34,943 bases of DNA, taken from positions 1-34,943 of the forward strand of contig NZ_PDZR01000033.1 of assembly GCF_002891535.1 (NCBI RefSeq), read 5' to 3'. A program made the translations under genes and the position numbers. Each line of letters opens with the position of its first letter. Within the stretch, counting starts at the first letter, position 1. The notes under the pieces are model-generated. The model had not been told where the DNA came from. It did no database searches and was given only the letters and a program-made list of their open reading frames with translations. This DNA is from Methylocella silvestris. GTDB taxonomy: Bacteria > Pseudomonadota > Alphaproteobacteria > Rhizobiales > Beijerinckiaceae. Of the stretch, positions 1 through 6,445 are shown piece after piece.

Positions 1-1
1 G

Positions 2-79
2 AGCCGTCCTCACACGTCTCTTGGCTGGCTGACGCCGGTCGAATATGCTGCTGTCACGGCCGCTCAAGCGGCCGAATGA
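2..79 (+). mobile_element. IS3-family transposase (OrfB), C-terminal end only
   Basis: An open frame enters from the left edge and ends in TGA at 77-79. It encodes a tail containing RPHTSLGWLTPVEYA. This is the classic end of the DDE integrase domain of IS3-family transposases, which have a conserved RPHxSLGxLTP stretch. Only the last 25 codons are visible, so the group within IS3 cannot be assigned. The right end of the element probably lies near 120-126, because relaxase homology starts at about 127 directly after a G-rich stretch that looks like a terminal inverted repeat. That boundary is inference, since the left end of the element is outside the window. The insertion appears to have removed the 5' part of the relaxase gene. 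Confidence 0.75.
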
Positions 80-126
80 ACGCCGGATACTCTCCATCAG
101 CCTGGATCAGAAATCGGGGGACCCTC

Positions 127-1631
127 AATCTCTACAGCCTCTCCATCAACCCGGATCAGGGTCTGGGCGAACTGACCCGTGCGAAATATCGCGACTACGT
201 CGACCGGGTTGAGAAAAAGCTCGGCCTTGAGGGCCAGCCGCGCGCCATCGTCTTCCATATCAAGGAGGGGCGCGAGGACTGCCATGTCGTCTGGTCGCGG
301 ATCGATTACCAGACCAGAAGGCGATTCACCTGCCGTTCGACCATGACAGGCTCATGATGGTGACGCGGGAGTTTGCGCGCGAGCACGGGCTCGTGCTGCC
401 GGAGGGCTATGGGCGCGATCCGGCGGAGAGGAAGCGGGGCCGGGAGTCGCTCTACGAGAAAGAGCATCAGCGCGCGACGGGGCTCTCGAAGGAAGAGCGC
501 ATGGTGATGGTCACGCATGCGTGGCAGACGAGCGACGGCCCGCGCGCCTTCGTCCGGGCGCTGGAGCAGATGGGCTATGTGCTGGCGACCGGGAAGCGCC
601 CTTATGTCCTGGTCGATCTGTACGGCACCATGAATGCGCTGCCCAAGCTGATCGACGACCGGCAGGTCAAGACGAAGGACATTCGCGCCTTCCTTGAGAA
701 GGAGTTTCCGCCGGAGCAGCTGCCGACGGTGGAGGAAGCGCGGGAGCTTGTCGCCGCGCACCGTTTGGCGCGGGAGGAGTTTGCGAAGGCGCAGGATGAC
801 GGGCGCAAGCGCGATGCGCTCTTGCAGGTACAGGCGGTACGGCGGTCGGGAGTCGTCGCCGAGCAGGCGGCGCTGCTGGAGACGCACAGGCAGGAACGGG
901 CGGCACTGGCGCGGGAGCAGCTGCGTGAACGGGAGTTGCTCCGGGCCGGGTATCTGGCGCAGGTGCGGCAGATTAAGGCGGAGCGGCAGGCGGCAAAGCC
1001 CACTGGGTTGGCCGCGTTCCTTGGGCGGGTGACCGGGATCACGCTGATTGCGGGGAAGCTCCAACGCTACCGTGACAAGCAGAGGCTGGACGCGTTCATC
1101 GAGAAAAAGGTGACCGTCGTGGACGCGCAGCGCGTGGCGGCGCATGCGCTCGCGCAGCGGCACCAGCTTCAGGCAGCCGAGGTGGACAGGAGTCTGCGGG
1201 CGCGCAAGGCAGTAGAGGAACGCGAGCTGAAGTCGCTGGAGGTCAAGCGGGTGCGCGAGCGGCGCGTGAAAGACCGCGCCGGGCATGAACATATGCCAGC
1301 CCTGACCCTGGAGCTGAAGCCGAGGGGGCGGAGCGCGTCGGTGCGCAAGTCCAAGAACCGGTACCGGGACCCGCTGAAGGCAGCGGAGGAGAGATATGCA
1401 CCGCGCGTTCCCGAGGAGAAGGACAAGCCGATCGATTTGCAGCAGGCGATGCAGGATGCGCAGGCGGCGCAGTCGCCGTTCCCGAAGGCCGTCGATTTGC
1501 AGGATGCGTTCACGCGGGTGGCGGGGAGCGGCAAGGGTGAGGACAGCGGCGGGGACGGGGATGATGGGGCGATTGTTCAGAAGCCGATCTCGCGGTCGAC
1601 GCGGGCGAGCGAGCGCGGGCGGGGGGAATAA
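127..1631 (+). pseudogene. Relaxase/mobilization nuclease, 5'-truncated and frameshifted
   Basis: Plasmid and ICE relaxases nick oriT and pilot the strand during conjugation. Codons from 127 read NLYSLSINPDQ and later IVFHIKEGREDCHVVWSRID, which match the nuclease domain around the metal-binding HxH motif. Known members have His-x-His where this copy has Asp-Cys-His, so the first metal ligand appears lost. At about 316-318 the reading frame shifts: one base is missing, and the continuation KAIHLPFDHDRLMMVTREFA is found only in the next frame. That frame runs on to 1631 as a 425-residue charged, coiled-coil-rich tail, which could also be called as a separate ORF from 354. The N-terminus with the catalytic tyrosine is missing, replaced by the IS3 end. 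Three independent lesions support a pseudogene. It marks the region as a former mobilizable element. Confidence 0.8.
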
Positions 1632-1683
1632 TAAGGATGATTTTGACAGGGGGAGGTAGGGCGCGTCCGGCCTGTTGCCGGAT

Positions 1684-1768
1684 CAGGCTCTAGGCTGAAG
1701 CCCCGAGCCCCTGCGTAGCCTTTGGCGAAGCAGGGTCTCTGCCCATGCGGGTGACGATCCTTCGCGCG
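1684..1768. repeat. Island repeat, copy A (about 85 bp, with hairpin)
   Basis: This segment is nearly identical to 8195-8278, and its first 20 or so bases recur at 5855-5877. It starts CAGGCTCTAGGCTG and contains CCCCTGCGTAGCC and GGCGAAGCAGGG, whose outer arms can pair as CCCTGC/GCAGGG. It then continues with GCCCATGCGGGTGACGATCC. It lies just after the relaxase remnant, between converging transcripts. It could be a degenerate mobile palindromic element or a transcription terminator region. No run of T follows the hairpin, so a classical intrinsic terminator is unlikely. Confidence 0.7.
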
Positions 1769-1809
1769 TAAGATGCGAATTGTGAGCAGATGTCGTTGTG
1801 AGTGCGCGG

Positions 1810-2157
1810 TCAGTCGCGCACCCACACAATCCGCCCGTCTCTGAACCAGAAATGCGACGCGCAGTCCTTCTTCCGCCAGACGGAAGGATGCAGGCTCGCC
1901 GTGCCGTTCCTGTTGTAAGTCACGCGCCAGCAGGGCCGCTCGTCAGTCAGCAGGTTCATCTGGAGAACGCGCTTGCAGCCGCAGGGACACAGTATCGCCG
2001 CCTGCTCCTCGAATCCGTCTTCTTTTACGACGTATAAAACGCGCGGCTTCAGTACCTTCGGAAGTTGCTCATTAACAATCAGCGTCTTGAAGGGCGGATC
2101 GGTCCACCGACGTGCAAGCCCGCCGACCCATCCGAAAAGTTTATGCAGCCTCTTCAT
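1810..2157 (-). CDS. DUF6527-family protein of a ubiquitin-like operon
   Basis: This 115-residue protein starts at 2157 and overlaps the stop of the E1-like gene by ATGA, so the two are probably translationally coupled. It carries a likely zinc site: Cys57, Cys59 and Cys61 in CPCGC, Cys76, and Cys99 and His102 in DCASHFWF. The block ASLHPSVW (Ser88, Ser92) followed by CxSHFW and RGRIxW-like ends matches my recollection of DUF6527 (PF20137), a family repeatedly encoded beside prokaryotic Ub-like, E1, E2 and JAB genes. DUF6527 proteins have been proposed as accessory or deconjugating enzymes of these pathways. I infer such a role from the context and cannot derive the catalytic mechanism from sequence alone. 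It is the last gene of the minus-strand operon. Confidence 0.75.
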   Translation of the reverse strand: MKRLHKLFGWVGGLARRWTDPPFKTLIVNEQLPKVLKPRVLYVVKEDGFEEQAAILCPCGCKRVLQMNLLTDERPCWRVTYNRNGTASLHPSVWRKKDCASHFWFRDGRIVWVRD

Positions 2158-3557
2158 TGCGGCCGCCTTTCCATGAAGTCCATGAGACCGAGCAAGGGTG
2201 TCAGGTCGCCTTTACCGACACTGCCGCCGAGGATGTCGCAAATACCCTCTTCGGGCTCCGGCATCAGCTCCATGCTGGCAAGGCTGAAGATCACTGACGC
2301 GTATTCCGCGTTGGGCTCCTCCCTGTAGGGGTGGAGCCGGGCGAGAAATTCATTAACTGCCAGCGATGCGGCCAGCATATTGACGCTGATCACGGCGGGG
2401 CGGCTGCCGGCAGCGCCGCGAATGTAGCCGTCCTCGACCTGGCGACGGTACGCTTCAGGATCGGTGCGCCGTAGACCCGCCGCCGCCACATCCTCCATCG
2501 CGAAAAGCCCGCGGCTCATCAGGCTTGAACGGCCGGGCTGCAGATAGTGGATTGTTCCGCAGACCTCGCGAATGCCGCCTTTTCCATCGGCGTCGAGCCG
2601 GACCCCAAGGTCGAAATACGGCAGCGTGTAATAGGTAGCGAGGGAGTTCAGCAGGAACCGGCCATCTACCGTATCCATACAGCCGAACACGACGTCACAT
2701 TGCGCCACCTTTCGGATGACGTCGGCGTTCCAAAGGTTTTCGTCTATCGTAATGACCCGCGTGCCAAGGCCCATCCGCTCAATCGCCGCAGCCTGAACTT
2801 CAGCTTTCGAGCGTCGGTTTACCGCGTCCTCCATGATCGAATTCAGGATTCTGTTGACGTTACGATCTTCAATATGATCGTCCTCGACAATAACGATTTC
2901 GCCAATGCCGAGCCGTACCAGTTGCTCGATGACCGGGCTTCCGGTGCCGGAGGCGCCAACAACAGCAGTCGACAAACGTTGCAACCGGTCGACCGTCCCC
3001 TGGTCGAAGGCCTGCGCGTGCGAGGCCGCAAATCCGGGTACGTCTTTCGCGGCCGCTCGTTCATGCCAGAACATCAGATCGTCTCCGGCGACTGAGATGC
3101 ATGACAGCGGCTTCATGGACCCGTCCGGCAGCATTACCCGACCGAACATCGACCCATCCGGCAGCATCACGGCGCTGCCATGCGGTATCGGTTTCTCTAT
3201 CCAGCCGCGTATCATGGGCAGAAGCCGGGCATCGCCTTTATCGTCGGTCGGCGAGAAGGTGGGATAGCCGCCGGGGTGGCTGTGCACCTTAATGACGGAC
3301 AGGCCCAGATCGGCGGCGCGTTCCAGGATGTGCGCCGTGTAGTCCGGCGGCCATGTCACACGGTCCGGCGTCCGCACCGTGCAGATGTCATAGGGAATGC
3401 CGTGAACCTCGCGAACCAGGAGGCGATGCCGACGATCGCCGTCGCGCCGGCCGCATAGGAGCAGTGCCACGGCTTCTTTTCCATCGCCGGGGAGGAGAAG
3501 GGAGCGCAGTTGATCGTGCTGAAGCCCGGAGAGGCTGAGGGTGATTGGAATTGTCAT
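2154..3557 (-). CDS. JAB peptidase-ThiF/E1 adenylyltransferase fusion
   Basis: This is a 467-residue two-domain protein. Residues about 1-150 form a JAB/JAMM metalloprotease: Glu28 in GKEAVALLLCG, then His92-Ser-His94-Pro and Ser102/Asp105, the complete zinc-protease signature. Residues about 180-430 form a ThiF/MoeB/E1-like domain. It has the nucleotide loop VVGASGTGSP (G201-G206), acidic D226/D227 followed by EDRNVNR, a Lys251 in RSKAE, and FGCMDTVDGR around Cys293 and Asp295. Such proteins adenylate the C-terminal Gly of a ubiquitin-like protein, and the JAB domain can trim or remove it. Cys293 or Cys333 are candidate thioester residues. The gene overlaps the E2-like gene upstream (ATGA at 3554-3557) and the DUF6527 gene downstream. 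An 8-residue unit VMLPDGSM occurs twice at 130-149. Confidence 0.9.
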   Translation of the reverse strand: MTIPITLSLSGLQHDQLRSLLLPGDGKEAVALLLCGRRDGDRRHRLLVREVHGIPYDICTVRTPDRVTWPPDYTAHILERAADLGLSVIKVHSHPGGYPTFSPTDDKGDARLLPMIRGWIEKPIPHGSAVMLPDGSMFGRVMLPDGSMKPLSCISVAGDDLMFWHERAAAKDVPGFAASHAQAFDQGTVDRLQRLSTAVVGASGTGSPVIEQLVRLGIGEIVIVEDDHIEDRNVNRILNSIMEDAVNRRSKAEVQAAAIERMGLGTRVITIDENLWNADVIRKVAQCDVVFGCMDTVDGRFLLNSLATYYTLPYFDLGVRLDADGKGGIREVCGTIHYLQPGRSSLMSRGLFAMEDVAAAGLRRTDPEAYRRQVEDGYIRGAAGSRPAVISVNMLAASLAVNEFLARLHPYREEPNAEYASVIFSLASMELMPEPEEGICDILGGSVGKGDLTPLLGLMDFMERRPQ

Positions 3558-3958
3558 TTCTCGAACTCCCGCGCCAGCCAGTCTTCAACAAGGCAGATAT
3601 GCGTGCCGATGTTGTCGAAGTTGGCTTTCCAGGGGTTTGCGCCCGTGCGGTGACGGGACCAGCGCTGAAACTGGCGGCCATCCAATGCCTGCATGGCCTG
3701 CGTTGCGCCGATAGTCTGGCGGTCCTTACGGGCCAGAGCCGGGTACAAATAGACCATGTCCAGCGCCGCCGCCGGGTAACCTGTCTCAATGCGTATCGCG
3801 GCGGTTACCGTCGCGTGCGTGTAGCCGTCGTGGGTCGGAAAATCGTGGATGAGCACCCAGGGTGACCCATCCACGATTGTTTCCCACGGCAGCCCCAGCT
3901 CATCGAGAAACTTCTGGTCATCAGGCAGAAGATCGAACTGGCGGCGCTGCGTATTCAT
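3554..3958 (-). CDS. Prokaryotic E2-like (UBC-fold, family E type) protein
   Basis: This 134-residue protein lies between the ubiquitin-like and E1-JAB genes, 3 bp after the former and overlapping the latter by 4 bp. The pattern GYPAAALDMVYLYP, then FQRWSRHR, a Trp, and DNIGTHICLVEDWLAREF fits the Prok-E2_E group (PF14462) of UBC-like proteins seen beside multiubiquitin genes. The only cysteine is Cys122, just after His120 near the C-terminus. It could be the thioester-forming residue, but in my recollection of the family this cysteine is not universally conserved, so the catalytic residue remains open. Its expected role is to receive the activated modifier from E1 and pass it to a target. 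The target cannot be read from the sequence. Confidence 0.8.
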   Translation of the reverse strand: MNTQRRQFDLLPDDQKFLDELGLPWETIVDGSPWVLIHDFPTHDGYTHATVTAAIRIETGYPAAALDMVYLYPALARKDRQTIGATQAMQALDGRQFQRWSRHRTGANPWKANFDNIGTHICLVEDWLAREFEK

Positions 3959-3961
3959 GGC

Positions 3962-4306
3962 TCAGCCCTCCGTCTGGTCGCGGGGGAGAGCCTTGAACTT
4001 CTCGATGCCCGGCTTGCGGAGATCGACCTTCTCGTCCAGCCCGATTTTTTCCGGTTTGGAACCGGCCATTTTCAGGCGGAGGGTATAGTCCTTCGCCGGA
4101 AGCAGGCCGGCGAGGGTCAGGACTTCGCGGCCCGTGACGATCGGGTCGTGAACAACGTAGGGGTCGCCGTTGATGAGGATGCGGTACCCTTTCGCAAGCG
4201 GCGGGCGCTTGCCCTCTTTGGCATATTGTTCGAGGTCGATGATGTCATCGAGAACAGCTTCGACCCCGGCCGCCCCCTCTTCCTTGGCTTGGAGATTATC
4301 GGTCAT
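3962..4306 (-). CDS. Multiubiquitin-type ubiquitin-like protein (single domain)
   Basis: This 114-residue protein is the first gene of the minus-strand operon. Residues 1-38 are a charged leader including DIIDLEQYAKEGKRPP. Residues 40-114 form one beta-grasp unit: YRILINGDPYVVHDPIVTGREVL is the first hairpin and helix, and VDLRKPGIEKFKALPRDQTEG is the end. That leader and ending are very typical of the Multiubiquitin family (PF14452). Family members may carry one or several such units; this one has a single unit. The protein ends in Gly114 with no extra residues, so it should be ready for adenylation without prior trimming. The JAB domain next door is then more likely to act in deconjugation. 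It starts at ATG 4306, with AGGGCAC upstream as a plausible ribosome site. Confidence 0.88.
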   Translation of the reverse strand: MTDNLQAKEEGAAGVEAVLDDIIDLEQYAKEGKRPPLAKGYRILINGDPYVVHDPIVTGREVLTLAGLLPAKDYTLRLKMAGSKPEKIGLDEKVDLRKPGIEKFKALPRDQTEG

Positions 4307-4380
4307 TTATGTGCCCTTTTTGAGCGTTGCGCCCTGTCGCCTGTGTCGGCTAGGTCGTGCTTGCAGCATATCACGGGCGT

Positions 4381-4450
4381 GCTCAGTTTATCAAGCAAAA
4401 CTGAGCGTGCTTGACGCATCAAGCAAACTCGCGCTAATATCCTAATATTA
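4381..4450. promoter_or_regulatory. Divergent operator/promoter region between Ub-like operon and xre gene
   Basis: The 199-bp divergent gap contains three inverted repeats in a row: GCTCAGTTT (4381-4389) with AAACTGAGC (4398-4406); TGCTTGA (4408-4414) with TCAAGCA (4419-4425); and TAATAT (4435-4440) with ATATTA (4445-4450). The element ATCAAGCAAA(A)CT also occurs twice as a direct repeat (4390-4402, 4418-4429). A good sigma70-like promoter for the plus-strand regulator is TTGACG (4411-4416), an 18-bp spacer, then TAATAT (4435-4440). Its -35 box lies inside the second palindrome. This layout predicts that the Xre protein represses itself and the divergent operon from the same sites. Binding itself is inference. 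Confidence 0.65.
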
Positions 4451-4505
4451 TCAACTGGTTGCTCAGGAGCGTCCGACGCTCGCAAGAGCCGAAGGGAGGA
4501 GCGAT

Positions 4506-4865
4506 GTGAAACTTACATTGGGACAATACCTCGCCTCGATTCGCAAAGACCGCGGCATGACGCTGCGCGAAGTCGAAGAGGTGAGCAAAAAAGAGGTGTC
4601 GAACGCCTATCTCAGCCAGATCGAGACCGAGAAGATTCAAAAGCCGTCACCGAATGTGCTTCATGCACTCGCTGAAATTTACAAGATAGAATACGAGCAG
4701 CTCATGGAGATGGCCGGCTACATTCCGGCATCGCGCGGAGAAACCGAAAGACATGGCCGCGTAGCTACATTCGCAGAGCACAATCTTACTTCGGCCGAAG
4801 AAGCCGAACTGGTAGAGTATTTGAAGTTCATACGCAGCAGGAGGCGTTCGGGTGACGAAACCTGA
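4506..4865 (+). CDS. Xre-family HTH repressor (CapH-like position)
   Basis: This 119-residue protein uses a GTG start at 4506, preceded by GGGAGGAGCG (ribosome site about 7 bp away). Residues 6-65 form a Cro/C1-type helix-turn-helix: LGQYLASIRKDRGMTLREVE, then VSNAYLSQIETEKIQKPS as turn and recognition helix, then LAEIYKI. The remaining 50 residues include LTSAEEAELVEYLKFIRSRR and probably mediate dimer formation. The gene overlaps the next one, an ImmA/IrrE-type metallopeptidase, by 14 bp. An Xre repressor paired with such a protease is the arrangement of phage and ICE repressor/anti-repressor switches and of the CapH/CapP regulators of CBASS. It likely controls the divergent ubiquitin-like operon. 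Confidence 0.85.
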   Translation: MKLTLGQYLASIRKDRGMTLREVEEVSKKEVSNAYLSQIETEKIQKPSPNVLHALAEIYKIEYEQLMEMAGYIPASRGETERHGRVATFAEHNLTSAEEAELVEYLKFIRSRRRSGDET

Positions 4866-5784
4866 CGACAGCAGTCTCGACCCTGACCAGCGCCGCGCGG
4901 TCGAGGAGCGCGCGCGGCAGCTCCTCGACCGCGCAGACGCCTGGGGGCGTTTTCCGACGCCCGTCGACGATCTTCTCTCTGCCGCGAATCTCAAGGTCGC
5001 GCCTTCGAGCATTTTCGACCCCGCTGCCATCCTGGCCTACATTCGCGGCAGGGCGGCCGACGCGGCGATCAGCATCAAATCCGCCATGTCCAAAATTTTT
5101 GGCCTTTATGACGGGCATGAGAATCTCATCCATATCGACGGCACCGTCGCTAAAAGCAAACAGACATTCCTAAAGCTGCACGAAGCTGGGCATCATGAGA
5201 TGCCCTCGCACCGCAAGATGTTCCGGCTGTTTCAGGAATGCGAGAAGACCCTGGCGCCCGACATCGCGGACCTGTTCGAACGCGAAGCCAACAATTTTGC
5301 GCGGTTCGCGCTATTCCAAGGGGATGCTTATGCGCGTAAGGCGGCCGACTATGACATGGGAATAAAAGCGCCCATGGCGTTGGCGAAGGAGTTTGGGGCT
5401 TCGCAGTATGCCTCAGCGCGCGAATTTGCGCGCAGCAATCATCGTGCCTGCGCGGTCTATATTCTGAATCCCGCGAAATACGTAGATGGCGACGGCTACC
5501 ACGCGACGGTGCGGCGTATTGAAGTCTCGTCGTCGTTTATGGATCAGTTTGGCAGGCCAGCAGATACCGTCATTACGCCTGACCACGTTCTGGGGTCAGT
5601 ACTGCCTATAGGCCGTAAGATGACGCGGCCCACAGGTATCAGCATTGTCGATCGCGCGGGAACTACCCACGACTGCGTGGCTGAAGCGTTTGACACCCAA
5701 CACAATATTCTCGTCCTCGTCTATCCCGTTAAAGTGCTCACTGCGAAGATGATCATTATGGCCGCCGAAGTGGACGCCTTCTAA
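4852..5784 (+). CDS. ImmA/IrrE-family zinc metallopeptidase (CapP-like)
   Basis: This 310-residue protein uses a GTG start at 4852, with GCAGGAGG upstream inside the regulator gene. The zinc-protease motif is KLHEAGHHE, with His110, Glu111 and His114. The third ligand is probably a glutamate in FEREANNFARFAL at about 143-145, matching the HExxH...E arrangement of ImmA/IrrE proteins. The N-terminal part (FPTPVDDLLSAANLKV) is also typical of the family. The C-terminal 130 residues have no motif I recognise and could be the sensory half. Known relatives cleave their partner Xre repressor when triggered, for example by DNA damage or single-stranded DNA in CapP. By analogy it would derepress the ubiquitin-like operon. 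The stop at 5782-5784 is followed by repeat copy C. Confidence 0.85.
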   Translation: MTKPDDSSLDPDQRRAVEERARQLLDRADAWGRFPTPVDDLLSAANLKVAPSSIFDPAAILAYIRGRAADAAISIKSAMSKIFGLYDGHENLIHIDGTVAKSKQTFLKLHEAGHHEMPSHRKMFRLFQECEKTLAPDIADLFEREANNFARFALFQGDAYARKAADYDMGIKAPMALAKEFGASQYASAREFARSNHRACAVYILNPAKYVDGDGYHATVRRIEVSSSFMDQFGRPADTVITPDHVLGSVLPIGRKMTRPTGISIVDRAGTTHDCVAEAFDTQHNILVLVYPVKVLTAKMIIMAAEVDAF

Positions 5785-5854
5785 CCTCGCCGTAACCAAG
5801 ATATCTGCGATTCAGATGGGGCCGCGGTAGGTGTCATCCGTCCGACGGGTGGAA

Positions 5855-5877
5855 CAGGCTCTAGGCTGGGGCCCTGA
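5855..5877. repeat. Island repeat, copy C (short, truncated)
   Basis: CAGGCTCTAGGCTGGGGCCC corresponds to the first 20 or so bases of copies A (1684) and B (8195); the hairpin half is absent. The stop codon of the minus-strand gene 5861-6445 is the CTA inside this repeat. The last codons of that protein (WFRAPA) are therefore read from repeat sequence or its edge. Confidence 0.5.
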
Positions 5878-6445
5878 ACCAAGGCTCAACATACAAGGCA
5901 TCGCGTAGTGGCGTTGTGATGAAATCAGGCGCCCGAAAAATATAAGTGGCGGCCATCGCCTTGCCCTCCGGCGTTAGATTCTGAAGATGTGCAAGGGCAT
6001 TGGGAATGGAGAAGTCCTTACCGGTCTTCTGCTTAAAATCGCCGGGCAAGCCCGTCCATACAACCACATCAATGTTGTTTTGAGCGGCCCACGGTGCGAT
6101 TGTGGGAGGAACATTCGGTACACACCTGTCACTGTCGTCCGCGAAATAGAATCCCATGCGCCCCATGACTGTCTCTTCGCGACAACGAAGATCCGCAATG
6201 GCGTCAGTCGGATTGCGGCGCTTGCTGATGGCGTAATTCACCGAACACTCCCTGCCGTTCTCTGGATCGATGACCAGCGTGAGTGCGCCTTTTCGGGTTT
6301 TCTCGGAAACCCTTGAAAACTCTAATGGCAGAGTGGGACCACCCGCCTGCCACCCGGAATGAGTTTCATCAAACTCTGGTTTATTGTCCCAAATGAGTGA
6401 GCCCCATCCCAAGATGGCGATGCTTGGTGCTTTCTTCGTATCCAT
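5861..6445 (-). CDS. Gamma-glutamylcyclotransferase-like protein coupled to hipBA
   Basis: This 194-residue protein starts at 6445, where TGATG joins the hipA stop to its ATG, so it is the third gene of a hipB-hipA-X operon. It opens with SIAILGWGSLIWDNKP (GWGSLIW at 13-19). That resembles the YGSL substrate loop at the start of the gamma-glutamylcyclotransferase/BtrG-like fold. It continues with LPLEFSRVSEKTRKGALTLVID, which fits the following strand pattern. A catalytic Glu cannot be placed with confidence. Proteins of this kind are usually annotated as hypothetical. If the fold call is right, it could act on gamma-glutamyl amides, but the substrate is unknown. No other tripartite hip system with such a partner is known to me. 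The C-terminus ends inside repeat copy C. Confidence 0.6.
   Translation of the reverse strand: MDTKKAPSIAILGWGSLIWDNKPEFDETHSGWQAGGPTLPLEFSRVSEKTRKGALTLVIDPENGRECSVNYAISKRRNPTDAIADLRCREETVMGRMGFYFADDSDRCVPNVPPTIAPWAAQNNIDVVVWTGLPGDFKQKTGKDFSIPNALAHLQNLTPEGKAMAATYIFRAPDFITTPLRDALYVEPWFRAPA

Noticed and set aside
306-1292. A 328-codon minus-strand frame opposite the relaxase tail
   Set aside because: It is Leu/Arg/Pro-rich antisense of the relaxase and shows no domain.
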